Positions 14,831 through 21,683 of a stretch of DNA of 21,683 bases are shown one piece after another. The notes below the pieces were generated by a model. It was not told the origin of the DNA, ran no database searches, and worked only from the letters and a program-made list of their open reading frames with translations. The stretch lies in the NCBI RefSeq assembly GCF_002377905.1, contig NZ_DFQS01000024.1, positions 1 to 21,683 on the forward strand, given 5' to 3'. A program made the translations under genes and the position numbers. This DNA comes from Psychrobacter sp. UBA3483. Its GTDB lineage: Bacteria; Pseudomonadota; Gammaproteobacteria; Pseudomonadales; Moraxellaceae. Every line of letters begins with the position of its first letter. Positions within the stretch are counted from its first letter, which is position 1.

Positions 14831-15859
14831 TTATTCTAACACTACTTTTGCTTTATCGATAACGGCTTGTGGTAGCGTAATGCCTTCGGCTTGCGCATTC
14901 TTTGGACTGACGTGTAAATCAAGTGATTGCGGTGTATAAACAGGAATTTCGCCTGGTTTTTCACCGTTTAAGATACGCGTGACAATTTTACCAGTCTCGC
15001 GGCCCAAATCGTAATAGTTTACCCCTAAGGCTGCAACGGCACCGCGCTCAACAGAACTGGTATCAGAGGCAATCAATGGAATCTTACTTTCTTTAGCGAT
15101 TTGGTATAGCGATTCGTACGCTGAAACCACGTTATTATCCGTTGAGGTATAAATCATATCCACTTTACCTTCAAGGCTACGAGCGGCCATCGCAATATCG
15201 TTACTACGCTGCGCAGGCGCTTCGTGAACGTTGATGCCAAGTGGGGTCAGATTCTCTTTTAGTGCTTTTAAGACGATGGTTGAGTTCACTTCGCCTGGGC
15301 TATAAACATAACCGACGTTCTTTAAGCTTGGGATAATTTGACGCATTAAATCGATTTGCGGCGCATAAGGAAGCGCATCAGAGGCGCCGGTAACGTTGGT
15401 GCCAGAGCCATCAAGCTTGGGCACCAGTTTGGCTGCTACAGGGTCGGTGACCGCTGAGAAGACCATAGGAATACTGCTGGTAGAGGCCGCCACAGACTGA
15501 GCCGATGGCGTGGCAATCGCTACGATAACGTCTGGTGCATCAGCGACGAATTGCTTGGCAATCTGACCGGCAGTGGCGGTATTACCTTGGGCGCTTTGAA
15601 AATTGATGGTTAAATTTTCGCCTTCTTTAAAGCCGGCGTCATTTAACTCGTCGATAACGCCTTTACGCACGTCATCGAGTGCTGGATGTTCAACGATGGC
15701 GGTAATAGCGACCGTTTTCATGGCAGCTTTGCTATCGCCGCCCGTTGCAGCGCCGTCAGTGGTGTTGGCATCTTGTGCGGGCTGATTACAGCCGGTCAAG
15801 ATAGCGGTGCAAACACCGCCCCATAATAAAGCTTTGGCAAAACGATTTTGATACAACAT
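14831..15859 (-). CDS. ABC importer substrate-binding lipoprotein (copy nearest the permease)
   Basis: A 342-residue PF04392-type binding protein exported as a lipoprotein (lipobox ILTGC, C24). Family features include KTVAITAIVEHPALD at the start of the mature domain, FQSAQGNTATAGQIAKQF, ATPSAQS, VFSAVTDPVAAKL, GYVYSPGEVNS, TDNNVVSAYESL and AALGVNYYDLGRETGK. Members of this group bind aromatic amino acids in some bacteria, but the ligand here is unknown. It is a close paralogue of the next gene upstream; more than half the positions match by eye. ATG 15859 follows AGGAG by 8 bases, a stronger site than that of its paralogue. Confidence 0.9.
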   Translation of the reverse strand: MLYQNRFAKALLWGGVCTAILTGCNQPAQDANTTDGAATGGDSKAAMKTVAITAIVEHPALDDVRKGVIDELNDAGFKEGENLTINFQSAQGNTATAGQIAKQFVADAPDVIVAIATPSAQSVAASTSSIPMVFSAVTDPVAAKLVPKLDGSGTNVTGASDALPYAPQIDLMRQIIPSLKNVGYVYSPGEVNSTIVLKALKENLTPLGINVHEAPAQRSNDIAMAARSLEGKVDMIYTSTDNNVVSAYESLYQIAKESKIPLIASDTSSVERGAVAALGVNYYDLGRETGKIVTRILNGEKPGEIPVYTPQSLDLHVSPKNAQAEGITLPQAVIDKAKVVLE

Positions 15860-15947
15860 GGGTCTGACTCCTGAAAATAATAATGTGTCCGTACATTATA
15901 TAAAAGATAAAAAAGGGGTAGCGCTGCCAGCCGTTATCCTAGCTGAT

Positions 15948-15977
15948 GGTATAATCCGTTGTATAGCTGTTTGTTAA
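15948..15977 (-). promoter_or_regulatory. Weak candidate promoter for the downstream binding-protein gene
   Basis: On the minus strand TTAACA (complement of 15972-15977) and TATACC (complement of 15948-15953) are 18 bases apart, in the 170-base gap between the two paralogous binding-protein genes. It would allow separate expression of the second copy. Confidence 0.3.
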
Positions 15978-16029
15978 GTATTGTCCGTTTATTCTTTACT
16001 ATTGAATCGCAACTATTATTTGTTAGTGG

Positions 16030-17094
16030 CTATTTACTGGCCTTTTGTGCTTCTTTATCGATATTGATGGCGTTTTTAAGTAAGTCTGCCGATAGGCTGG
16101 TACCTTGTTCAGCGGCGTGTTTCGGGCTGACGTATAGCGTTAAGGTATTCATCACTTGCGGTGTGATATCTTTGGTTGCTTCACCGTTTAATACCCGATA
16201 AACCATTTTGCCCGTGGTACGGCCAAAGTCATAATCATTGACCCCAAGCGCCGCCGTCGCACCACGTCTGACGCTAAATTCATCTGAGGCAACAACTGGG
16301 ATATCAAGCTCATTAGCCGCATTTGCCATCGCCTCAAAAGCCGAGACCACGTTGTTATCCAATGAGGTATAAATAACCTCTACCTTGCCTGCCAGACTAC
16401 GAGTCGCCATCGCAACGTCGGTAGGGCGATTGGCAGTGACGCCCAATATCTTAAGCCCACGTGCCGGTGCTGCTTTTTCCAATTGTTTAAGGACCACGAC
16501 AGAATTGGCTTCACCTGGGCTATAAACATACCCAATGGTTTTTACATTTGGGACAATTTTTTGAATATTGTCTAATTGTGGCTCAATGGGCAATTCGCTC
16601 GACAGACCAGTCACGTTGGTTTGGATAGGCACATCATTTTCGTCAATCAGCTTGGCTGCCACAGGGTCTGAGATGGCGGTATAAATAACGGGAACGGTTT
16701 TGGTCGAGGCCACCACTGATTGCGCAGAAGGTGTTGAGATGGCGACGATGGCATCTGGATTGTCACCAGCGAACTGCTTGGCAATTTGCCCAGCCGTTGC
16801 GGTATTACCTTGCGCACTTTGGAAATTAACGGTTAGGTTTTGACCTTCTATGTAGCCGTTATCCGCCAGCTCATCAATAATGCCGCGGCGCATCTCATCT
16901 AAAGAAAGATGCTCGACAATCTGGGTGATGGCCAAGGTTTTGGCAGGATTATCGTTAGTTGCGCTATCATCAGCGCTGGCAGCAGGGTCGGTCGCATTAT
17001 TAGAGCAGGCGGTTAATCCAAGCGCCGCGCTAATAGCAGCGCCGCACAGGCTAAGGCGTAAAGTAGTGGCAAAGGTCATTTTATTTTGGCTCAT
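16030..17094 (-). CDS. ABC importer substrate-binding lipoprotein (second paralogue)
   Basis: A 354-residue PF04392-type binding protein with a lipoprotein signal (GLTAC, C30). The core matches its downstream neighbour: IVEHLSLDEMRRGIIDEL, FQSAQGNTATAGQIAKQF, STPSAQS, SDPVAAKL, GYVYSPGEANS, SLDNNVVSAFEAM, AALGVNDYDFGRTTGK. Divergence is greatest in the stretch after NVTG and at the C-terminus, so ligand preference may differ. It is the first gene of the importer unit, with its own promoter at 17191-17218. No good ribosome-binding site is seen before ATG 17094; an ATG at 17079 is the alternative. Confidence 0.9.
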   Translation of the reverse strand: MSQNKMTFATTLRLSLCGAAISAALGLTACSNNATDPAASADDSATNDNPAKTLAITQIVEHLSLDEMRRGIIDELADNGYIEGQNLTVNFQSAQGNTATAGQIAKQFAGDNPDAIVAISTPSAQSVVASTKTVPVIYTAISDPVAAKLIDENDVPIQTNVTGLSSELPIEPQLDNIQKIVPNVKTIGYVYSPGEANSVVVLKQLEKAAPARGLKILGVTANRPTDVAMATRSLAGKVEVIYTSLDNNVVSAFEAMANAANELDIPVVASDEFSVRRGATAALGVNDYDFGRTTGKMVYRVLNGEATKDITPQVMNTLTLYVSPKHAAEQGTSLSADLLKNAINIDKEAQKASK

Positions 17095-17114
17095 AGGTTA
17101 AAGAGTGCAGGTTA

Positions 17115-17150
17115 CCCGAGTCAATGTTATGTGCATGCTGAGATAACGGG
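17115..17150 (-). other. Inverted repeat in the leader of the ABC importer unit
   Basis: GTTAT (17126-17130) pairs with ATAAC (17143-17147) and CCCG (17115-17118) can pair with CGGG (17147-17150), the two pairings competing for one base. TGCATGC-like sequence lies in the loop. It falls between the proposed transcription start and ATG 17094, so it could be an operator or a leader hairpin. Confidence 0.25.
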
Positions 17151-17190
17151 CGAACATAAAGGTAATCAATCCCTTGATCATTACGTCCAT

Positions 17191-17218
17191 ATTATGACAG
17201 CAATGTAACTTATGGCAA
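17191..17218 (-). promoter_or_regulatory. Probable promoter of the ABC importer unit
   Basis: On the minus strand TTGCCA (complement of 17213-17218) is followed after 16 bases by CATAAT (complement of 17191-17196), both five of six consensus bases. The start would be near 17184, giving a leader of about 90 bases. The rest of 17095-17335 shows no gene. Confidence 0.5.
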
Positions 17219-17335
17219 TAAGAAAATAAAACGTATTTGTCATTGATTTTATAAAGGTAAATACGGGCAGATTTTTGTTGATATTTTTACTGATTAACTA
17301 TTCTTTTTATATTTGATCACCAATGAATTTTAGGC

Positions 17336-17366
17336 AAAAAAAAGATGCCACGAAAGCATCTTTTTT
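17336..17366. terminator. Terminator after the small membrane protein gene
   Basis: GATGC (17344-17348) pairs with GCATC (17356-17360), extended by flanking A and T tracts (17336-17343 and 17361-17366). On the minus strand eight T residues follow the stem, 18 bases beyond the stop at 17384. Confidence 0.85.
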
Positions 17367-17383
17367 ATTATCTCATTGACTTA

Positions 17384-17668
17384 TTAATCAAAAACACGCC
17401 ATAGACTACGTAGTAGCCAACCAATCAGATAAAAAGGAATCTCTACTATATCAATAAAGTTTAACCAATCCCACATACTCGAAGGCTCTGAACGACGGTT
17501 GTTTCGTGACTGTTTAACATCTGTAGTAATGATAAATAATAATACGCTGATGACAGCACTAGCAATGGCTATAAATAGCGCGGTAATATTTTTGGTAAAA
17601 TGCCAATAGACCAACAAGCCTATAGTTAAATAAAGGAGAATATTTGCTAATAGTCTCAGCAGTATCAC
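17384..17668 (-). CDS. Small membrane protein of unknown function
   Basis: A 94-residue protein with two clear membrane segments near the N-terminus (about 5-22 and 28-48), a charged polar stretch (DVKQSRNNRRSEPSS, about 50-65) and an amphipathic or third hydrophobic segment near the end (IPFYLIGWLLRSLWRVFD). I do not recognise a family. The start is a GTG at 17668, well supported by AGGAG 7 bases upstream. It follows metG by 45 bases in the same direction and ends at a strong terminator, so it is probably the last gene of a metG transcript. Confidence 0.75.
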   Translation of the reverse strand: MILLRLLANILLYLTIGLLVYWHFTKNITALFIAIASAVISVLLFIITTDVKQSRNNRRSEPSSMWDWLNFIDIVEIPFYLIGWLLRSLWRVFD

Positions 17669-17713
17669 TATTATTCTCCTATACTTATTGTATTATTCAT
17701 CAAGACATGTGAG

Positions 17714-19831
17714 TTAAGCCAACAAATCACCAATGACGCAGTTATCCGGTAATGTCACTACCGTTAACTGAGTTTTTGGATTGCCTGTTGATAGCACCAT
17801 GCCTTCTGAGATGCCAAATTTCATCTTACGCGGCGCAAGATTGGTGACGCAAATCACTTTTTTATCGAATAATTGCTCAGGCTCATAAAACTTACGAATC
17901 CCGCTAAAGACATTACGTGGTTTGTCTTCGCCAACGTCCAAGGTAAATTGTAAAAGCTTGTCCGCGCCTTCAACATAATTACAGGCTAAAACGTGCGCAA
18001 CTTTCATCTCAACTTTGGCAAAGTCTTCAATACCAATATAGTCAGCTTGTTCAGCATTTGTATCAGTATCAGCCTTTTCTGCTGGCTGAGTGTTTACTGC
18101 CGCTGTTTTATTATCTGAATTATTATCGCTGCTAGTAGTAGGAGCGTCTGCTTGCGCTAACGAGGCCTTTGAATCTTCAACCATTGCCGCAACGTCTTTT
18201 TCTTCGATACGTTGCATCAAAGGTTTAAATTTATTGATTTTATGACCAAGTAGCCATTGATTTCGGCTAGCAAAGCTTAAATCATCAATATTTAAGAACG
18301 CTTTAGCATTGGCTGTCAGCTCAGGCAATACTGGTGCCAAATAAACCATCAATTGGCGGAAGATATTAATCGCCACCGAGCAGACGTCTTGCACTTCTTG
18401 CTCAGTTCCCTCGATCTTCGCAAGTGACCAAGGTTTTTTCTCGTCGATATATTCATTGGCTTTATCAGCACATTGCATGATTAGGCGCATCGCACGCGAG
18501 AATTCACGATTCTCGTAAGCGGCGGCAATTTCATCGCCGGTCTTAGTAATATCTTCTAATAATTCAGACTCTACGCAATTGTCTGACAGCATACCGTCGT
18601 ATTTCTTCACGATAAAACCGGCGCTGCGACTGGCGATATTGACCACTTTACCCACCAAGTCAGAGTTGACCTTTTGCATAAAGTCTTCTAAATCAAGGTT
18701 AATATCCTCAACCTTGTCAGACAGTTTACTGGCGAAATAATAACGCAAATATTCAGGATGCAAATGCTCCGCGTAAGTTTCGGCCTTGATAAAGGTGCCG
18801 CGTGACTTACTCATTTTTTCGCCATTGACCATCAAGAAACCGTGGGCAAAAACACCGGTTGGGGTACGGAACTTGCTACCGGCTAGCATTGCTGGCCAAA
18901 ATAGCGCATGGAAATACACGATGTCTTTACCGATGAAATGATAAACCTCGGTTTTGTGCTCGTTTTCTTGCATCCAATAACGGTCGAAATCAAGCGCTTG
19001 CTCTGTACCTTCGCGCTTATCACATAGGTTTTTAAAGCTTGCCATGTAACCGACTGGCGCATCTAGCCAGACATAAAAGTATTTTTCTGGCTCATCGCTT
19101 GGTGTGTCTGGAATTTGAAAACCAAAATACGGCGCATCACGCGAGATATCCCAACTGGTCAGGCCCGCGTCAAACCATTCTTGCAGTTTATTGGCGACGG
19201 AGACTTGCAAGCGATTTTCGCTACGCGTCCAATCTTTTAAGAACTGCTCAAACTCTGGTAAGTCAAAGAAATAATGCTTTGAGGTTTTAAGCACAGGCGT
19301 CGCATTGGATAGCGTTGAATGCGGATTGATAAGGTCGGTCGCATCATAAGTGGTACCGCATACCTCACAGTTATCGCCATATTGATCCAGCGCGCCGCAT
19401 TCAGGGCACTCTCCTTTGACAAAACGATCGGCTAAAAACAGCTGCTTTTCAGGGTCAAAGAGCTGTTTAACGTCCTTTGTGCTGATATGTCCGGCGCTAT
19501 TAAGGCGACGATAAATAAGCTCAGAGAAATGCTTGTTTTCTTCTGAATGGGTGCTGTGATAATTATCAAAGTCAATTAAAAATTTGGCAAAATCGGCTTC
19601 ATGTGAGGCTTTTACTGAGGCGATTTGCTCTTCTGGGCTCACGCCATTGGCTTCTGCTTTGAGCATAATCGCAGTGCCATGAGCATCATCAGCGCAGACA
19701 TAAGTGACCTGATGGCCCTGTGCTTTCATCGCACGTACCCAAATGTCGGTCTGAATATATTCTACAAGATGCCCCAAATGGATATAGCCATTGGCGTAGG
19801 GCAGCGCACTGGTTACTAAAATCTCACGCAC
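17714..19831 (-). CDS. metG: Methionyl-tRNA synthetase
   Basis: A 705-residue class I synthetase that charges initiator and elongator tRNA-Met with methionine. The nucleotide-binding signature is ALPYANGYIHLGH (HLGH 18-21), the zinc knuckle has C142, C145, C155 and C158 (CPECG and CEVCG), and the KMSKS loop is at 339-343. The anticodon-binding helical domain follows, then an Asn/Thr/Ala-rich linker (about 553-596) and a C-terminal tRNA-binding, dimer-forming domain from about 600 (IGIEDFAKVEMKVAHVLAC). A GTG at 19840 lies three codons upstream, but AGG lies immediately before it; the GTG at 19831 has AGG 8 bases away and gives the expected N-terminus MREILVTSALPYANG. Confidence 0.97.
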   Translation of the reverse strand: MREILVTSALPYANGYIHLGHLVEYIQTDIWVRAMKAQGHQVTYVCADDAHGTAIMLKAEANGVSPEEQIASVKASHEADFAKFLIDFDNYHSTHSEENKHFSELIYRRLNSAGHISTKDVKQLFDPEKQLFLADRFVKGECPECGALDQYGDNCEVCGTTYDATDLINPHSTLSNATPVLKTSKHYFFDLPEFEQFLKDWTRSENRLQVSVANKLQEWFDAGLTSWDISRDAPYFGFQIPDTPSDEPEKYFYVWLDAPVGYMASFKNLCDKREGTEQALDFDRYWMQENEHKTEVYHFIGKDIVYFHALFWPAMLAGSKFRTPTGVFAHGFLMVNGEKMSKSRGTFIKAETYAEHLHPEYLRYYFASKLSDKVEDINLDLEDFMQKVNSDLVGKVVNIASRSAGFIVKKYDGMLSDNCVESELLEDITKTGDEIAAAYENREFSRAMRLIMQCADKANEYIDEKKPWSLAKIEGTEQEVQDVCSVAINIFRQLMVYLAPVLPELTANAKAFLNIDDLSFASRNQWLLGHKINKFKPLMQRIEEKDVAAMVEDSKASLAQADAPTTSSDNNSDNKTAAVNTQPAEKADTDTNAEQADYIGIEDFAKVEMKVAHVLACNYVEGADKLLQFTLDVGEDKPRNVFSGIRKFYEPEQLFDKKVICVTNLAPRKMKFGISEGMVLSTGNPKTQLTVVTLPDNCVIGDLLA

Positions 19832-19885
19832 TTTTATCACCTATATTTTTATATAAACGGGTTGGTTATCAAATGTCTTGAACAC

Positions 19886-19914
19886 TTTATGAGGAGTCAG
19901 CACCGTATTATCAA
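19886..19914 (-). promoter_or_regulatory. Candidate promoter of metG
   Basis: On the minus strand TTGATA (complement of 19909-19914) and CATAAA (complement of 19886-19891) are 17 bases apart. The start would be near 19879, about 48 bases before the GTG at 19831. Confidence 0.45.
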
Positions 19915-20143
19915 TGTTAAATTACCAACACTGAAAACGTCTAAAACTGATGAAAACTCTAAAAAAGAGAAAAATTAAAAAAGTGCGCCTATGATACCGT
20001 AATTCGGCTGATTTTGTGATATTACCTTGGTAATTAAATCGATGCTAAGACGGTGATTAACTATATTTAGCATTTATATTGTTAATTGTTTGATAGGGGA
20101 AATTAGCTTTATTTAAAGTGAGCTATGCTAAAGCTGACATAAA
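19915..20143. other. Gene-free stretch upstream of metG with palindromes
   Basis: No frame with coding character is seen. It holds the inverted repeat ATTACC-TT-GGTAAT (20021-20034) and ATGCTAA (20042-20048) paired with TTAGCAT (20067-20073). These may be operators upstream of metG or nothing more than AT-rich chance pairing. Confidence 0.35.
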
Positions 20144-20174
20144 AAACCCACCAAGCCATTTGCTAAGTGGGTTT
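20144..20174 (-). terminator. Terminator downstream of the GntP-family permease
   Basis: AAACCCAC (20144-20151) pairs with GTGGGTTT (20167-20174) around a 15-base loop. On the minus strand the stem ends in six T residues. It lies about 100 bases past the permease stop and isolates metG from that gene. Confidence 0.8.
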
Positions 20175-20270
20175 AATGAATAAGCAGATTTGTTAAAAAG
20201 GTAGATTTCTGTGGTATTTAAAGTCCATTTTTACATTTTAGCTACTTTTTAGAACGAGCTAAATATTCTC

Positions 20271-21683
20271 TTAAAATGAGCCAAACATCGTTCCTAAAAC
20301 GATAATAGCAACCACCGCAATCAGTGGGATTACTATAGTGACCATAGCAACGTTTAGATAGGATTTCTTATGCGTCAAACCACAAATCGCCAGTAAGGTA
20401 ATGACCGCACCACTATGTGGCAAGGTATCCAAACCACCTGCTGCCATTACAGCGACTCGGTGCATAAGCTCTGGGTCGATACCAGCGGCGACAGCCATTC
20501 TTAAATAGTCTTCACCCAGCGTCGATAGTGCAATACTCAAACCTCCAGAAGAGGAACCTGTAATACCAGCGAGTGTGGTCATCGCGACCGCTTCTGAGAT
20601 AAGTGGGTTGCCAGGGGTTAGATTTAAGATACTGTCACGAATAAGAAGAAAACCTGCTAATGAGGCAATAACCGCTCCATAACCAACTTCTGATGCCGTG
20701 TTAAAAATTGGCAACATCGAATCATAAGTACCGCGGTTAATGGTTTTTTGTAGATTGTTCCAATGACCAATACGCAGCACAATGAGCACAGTACAAGCTA
20801 CGACCAATGAGATGATAATTGACCATAGACCAAGTGAACCTGCAATATTTAAGTCCGGAAACTGGGTTTGCAAACCACTAAAGTCCATCGATGGAAAAAT
20901 AAAATAAGTTAGTAGGGCGTTTAGGCCGATGACCAGCACCAGCGGAATCATAGCCACAGTAAACGAAGTGTGATGTGTGCTTACCAAGTTGGTTTCTGCT
21001 GGTGCGCTACCAACATCGCCTACATCACTTTCATCATGCTGGCCATAGCCTTCACCTGCTGCAATGGCTTTTCTGGCCCGTGATTGTAACCACAACCAGC
21101 CACAGAAGAACATGATAAGACCGCCGATAATACCTAAAATAGGAGCGGCAAAAACGTTGGTATTATAGTAAGGGATAGGAATCGCATTTTGAATGGCTGG
21201 CGTGCCCGGCAACGCTGTCATGGTAAAGGTAAATGAACCTAACGCAATAGCAGCTGGAATCAAGCGTTTAGGAATATCAGCGGCTTTAAACAAGTCTTTG
21301 GCAATTGGGTAGATAGCAAATGCCACCACAAATAAAGACACACCGCCATAAGTTAAAATGGCACAAACTAATATAACTGCCAAAATAGCTTTGCTGGCAC
21401 CGAGCTTTTCGACCACGGTATTGGCAATGGCTGTCGCTGCGCCAGAGTCTGCCATCAAACGTCCAAATAGCGCGCCTAGTAAGAATATAGGGAAAAATTT
21501 CAGCAAAAATCCACTTAATGCACCCATAAATACATCGGTATAGGCGGGAATGCTGCTTAAGAAATCACCTGAAAGTAATACAGCCAACATCGCCATAATC
21601 GGTGCCAAAATCAGCACGGAATAGCTGCGGTAAGCAAAGAACATCAATAATAATAAAGTAATACCAAACCCAAAATATATAGT
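20271..21683 (-). CDS. GntP-family permease, 5' end outside the window
   Basis: A proton-coupled carrier of the GntP group, which takes up gluconate, related sugar acids or hydroxy acids; the substrate cannot be told here. The 470 visible residues have about 12 hydrophobic segments. Marks include LKFFPIFLLGALFGRLMADSGAA, LTYGGVSLFVVAFAIYPIA, TMTALPGTPAIQNAIP, ITGSSSGGLSIALS and, near the end, MAAGGLDTLPHSGAVITLL. The frame stays open to the right edge (TIYFGFGITLLLLM before the first ATG), and the residues there complete the first membrane helix, so internal ATG 21644 or TTG 21647 is unlikely to be the start. A soluble loop rich in acidic residues (about GQHDESDVGDVGSAPAE) sits mid-protein. 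Confidence 0.88.
   Translation of the reverse strand, partial: TIYFGFGITLLLLMFFAYRSYSVLILAPIMAMLAVLLSGDFLSSIPAYTDVFMGALSGFLLKFFPIFLLGALFGRLMADSGAATAIANTVVEKLGASKAILAVILVCAILTYGGVSLFVVAFAIYPIAKDLFKAADIPKRLIPAAIALGSFTFTMTALPGTPAIQNAIPIPYYNTNVFAAPILGIIGGLIMFFCGWLWLQSRARKAIAAGEGYGQHDESDVGDVGSAPAETNLVSTHHTSFTVAMIPLVLVIGLNALLTYFIFPSMDFSGLQTQFPDLNIAGSLGLWSIIISLVVACTVLIVLRIGHWNNLQKTINRGTYDSMLPIFNTASEVGYGAVIASLAGFLLIRDSILNLTPGNPLISEAVAMTTLAGITGSSSGGLSIALSTLGEDYLRMAVAAGIDPELMHRVAVMAAGGLDTLPHSGAVITLLAICGLTHKKSYLNVAMVTIVIPLIAVVAIIVLGTMFGSF

Noticed and set aside
1..21683. CRISPR arrays, insertion sequences, rRNA genes, toxin-antitoxin pairs
   Set aside because: No regularly spaced direct repeats, transposase frames, rRNA sequence or recognisable toxin-antitoxin pair was seen on reading both strands.

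Overview
The window looks like chromosomal DNA of a gammaproteobacterium of the Moraxellaceae, most likely Psychrobacter or a close relative. This rests on moderately AT-rich DNA, MetG and tRNA sequences of gammaproteobacterial type, and remembered protein resemblance; no database search was made. Almost everything is on the minus strand. The exceptions are a two-component system at 9780-12704 and a gene end at the left edge.

Layout from left to right. The left edge holds the 3' end of an unrecognised Cys/His-rich gene, facing a tRNA-Cys/tRNA-Leu(UAA) pair read on the minus strand. Next is a sodium:solute symporter followed downstream by a 44-residue single-membrane-segment protein. About 880 bases (2635-3515) have no convincing gene but several inverted repeats and a possible 9-codon minigene. 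A YdeP/FdhF-type molybdopterin oxidoreductase and fdhD, which makes such enzymes active, form a two-gene unit. A three-haem cytochrome c and a TsdA-type thiosulfate dehydrogenase/tetrathionate reductase form another. Divergent from them is a TtrS/TtrR-like sensor kinase and response regulator. Then come a four-gene ABC importer (two paralogous lipoprotein binding proteins, permease, ATPase), a small membrane protein behind metG, and a GntP-family permease cut by the right edge.

The most coherent system is at 7199-12704. Tetrathionate or thiosulfate, or a related anion, is probably sensed in the periplasm by the TtrS-like kinase and signalled through the TtrR-like regulator. A palindrome in the shared promoter region is placed where an activator of the cytochrome/tsdA operon could bind. 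TsdA has the diagnostic Cys ligand of haem 1. Its partner is a membrane-anchored three-haem cytochrome of the alcohol-dehydrogenase-subunit type, not an obvious TsdB. No ttrABC tetrathionate reductase genes are present, so a TtrSR-like system appears to have been paired with TsdA.

Several gene starts were reassigned from ribosome-binding sites: symporter to 2634, oxidoreductase to 6998, three-haem cytochrome to 9543, response regulator to 12027, metG to a GTG at 19831. The permease at the right edge really begins outside the window.
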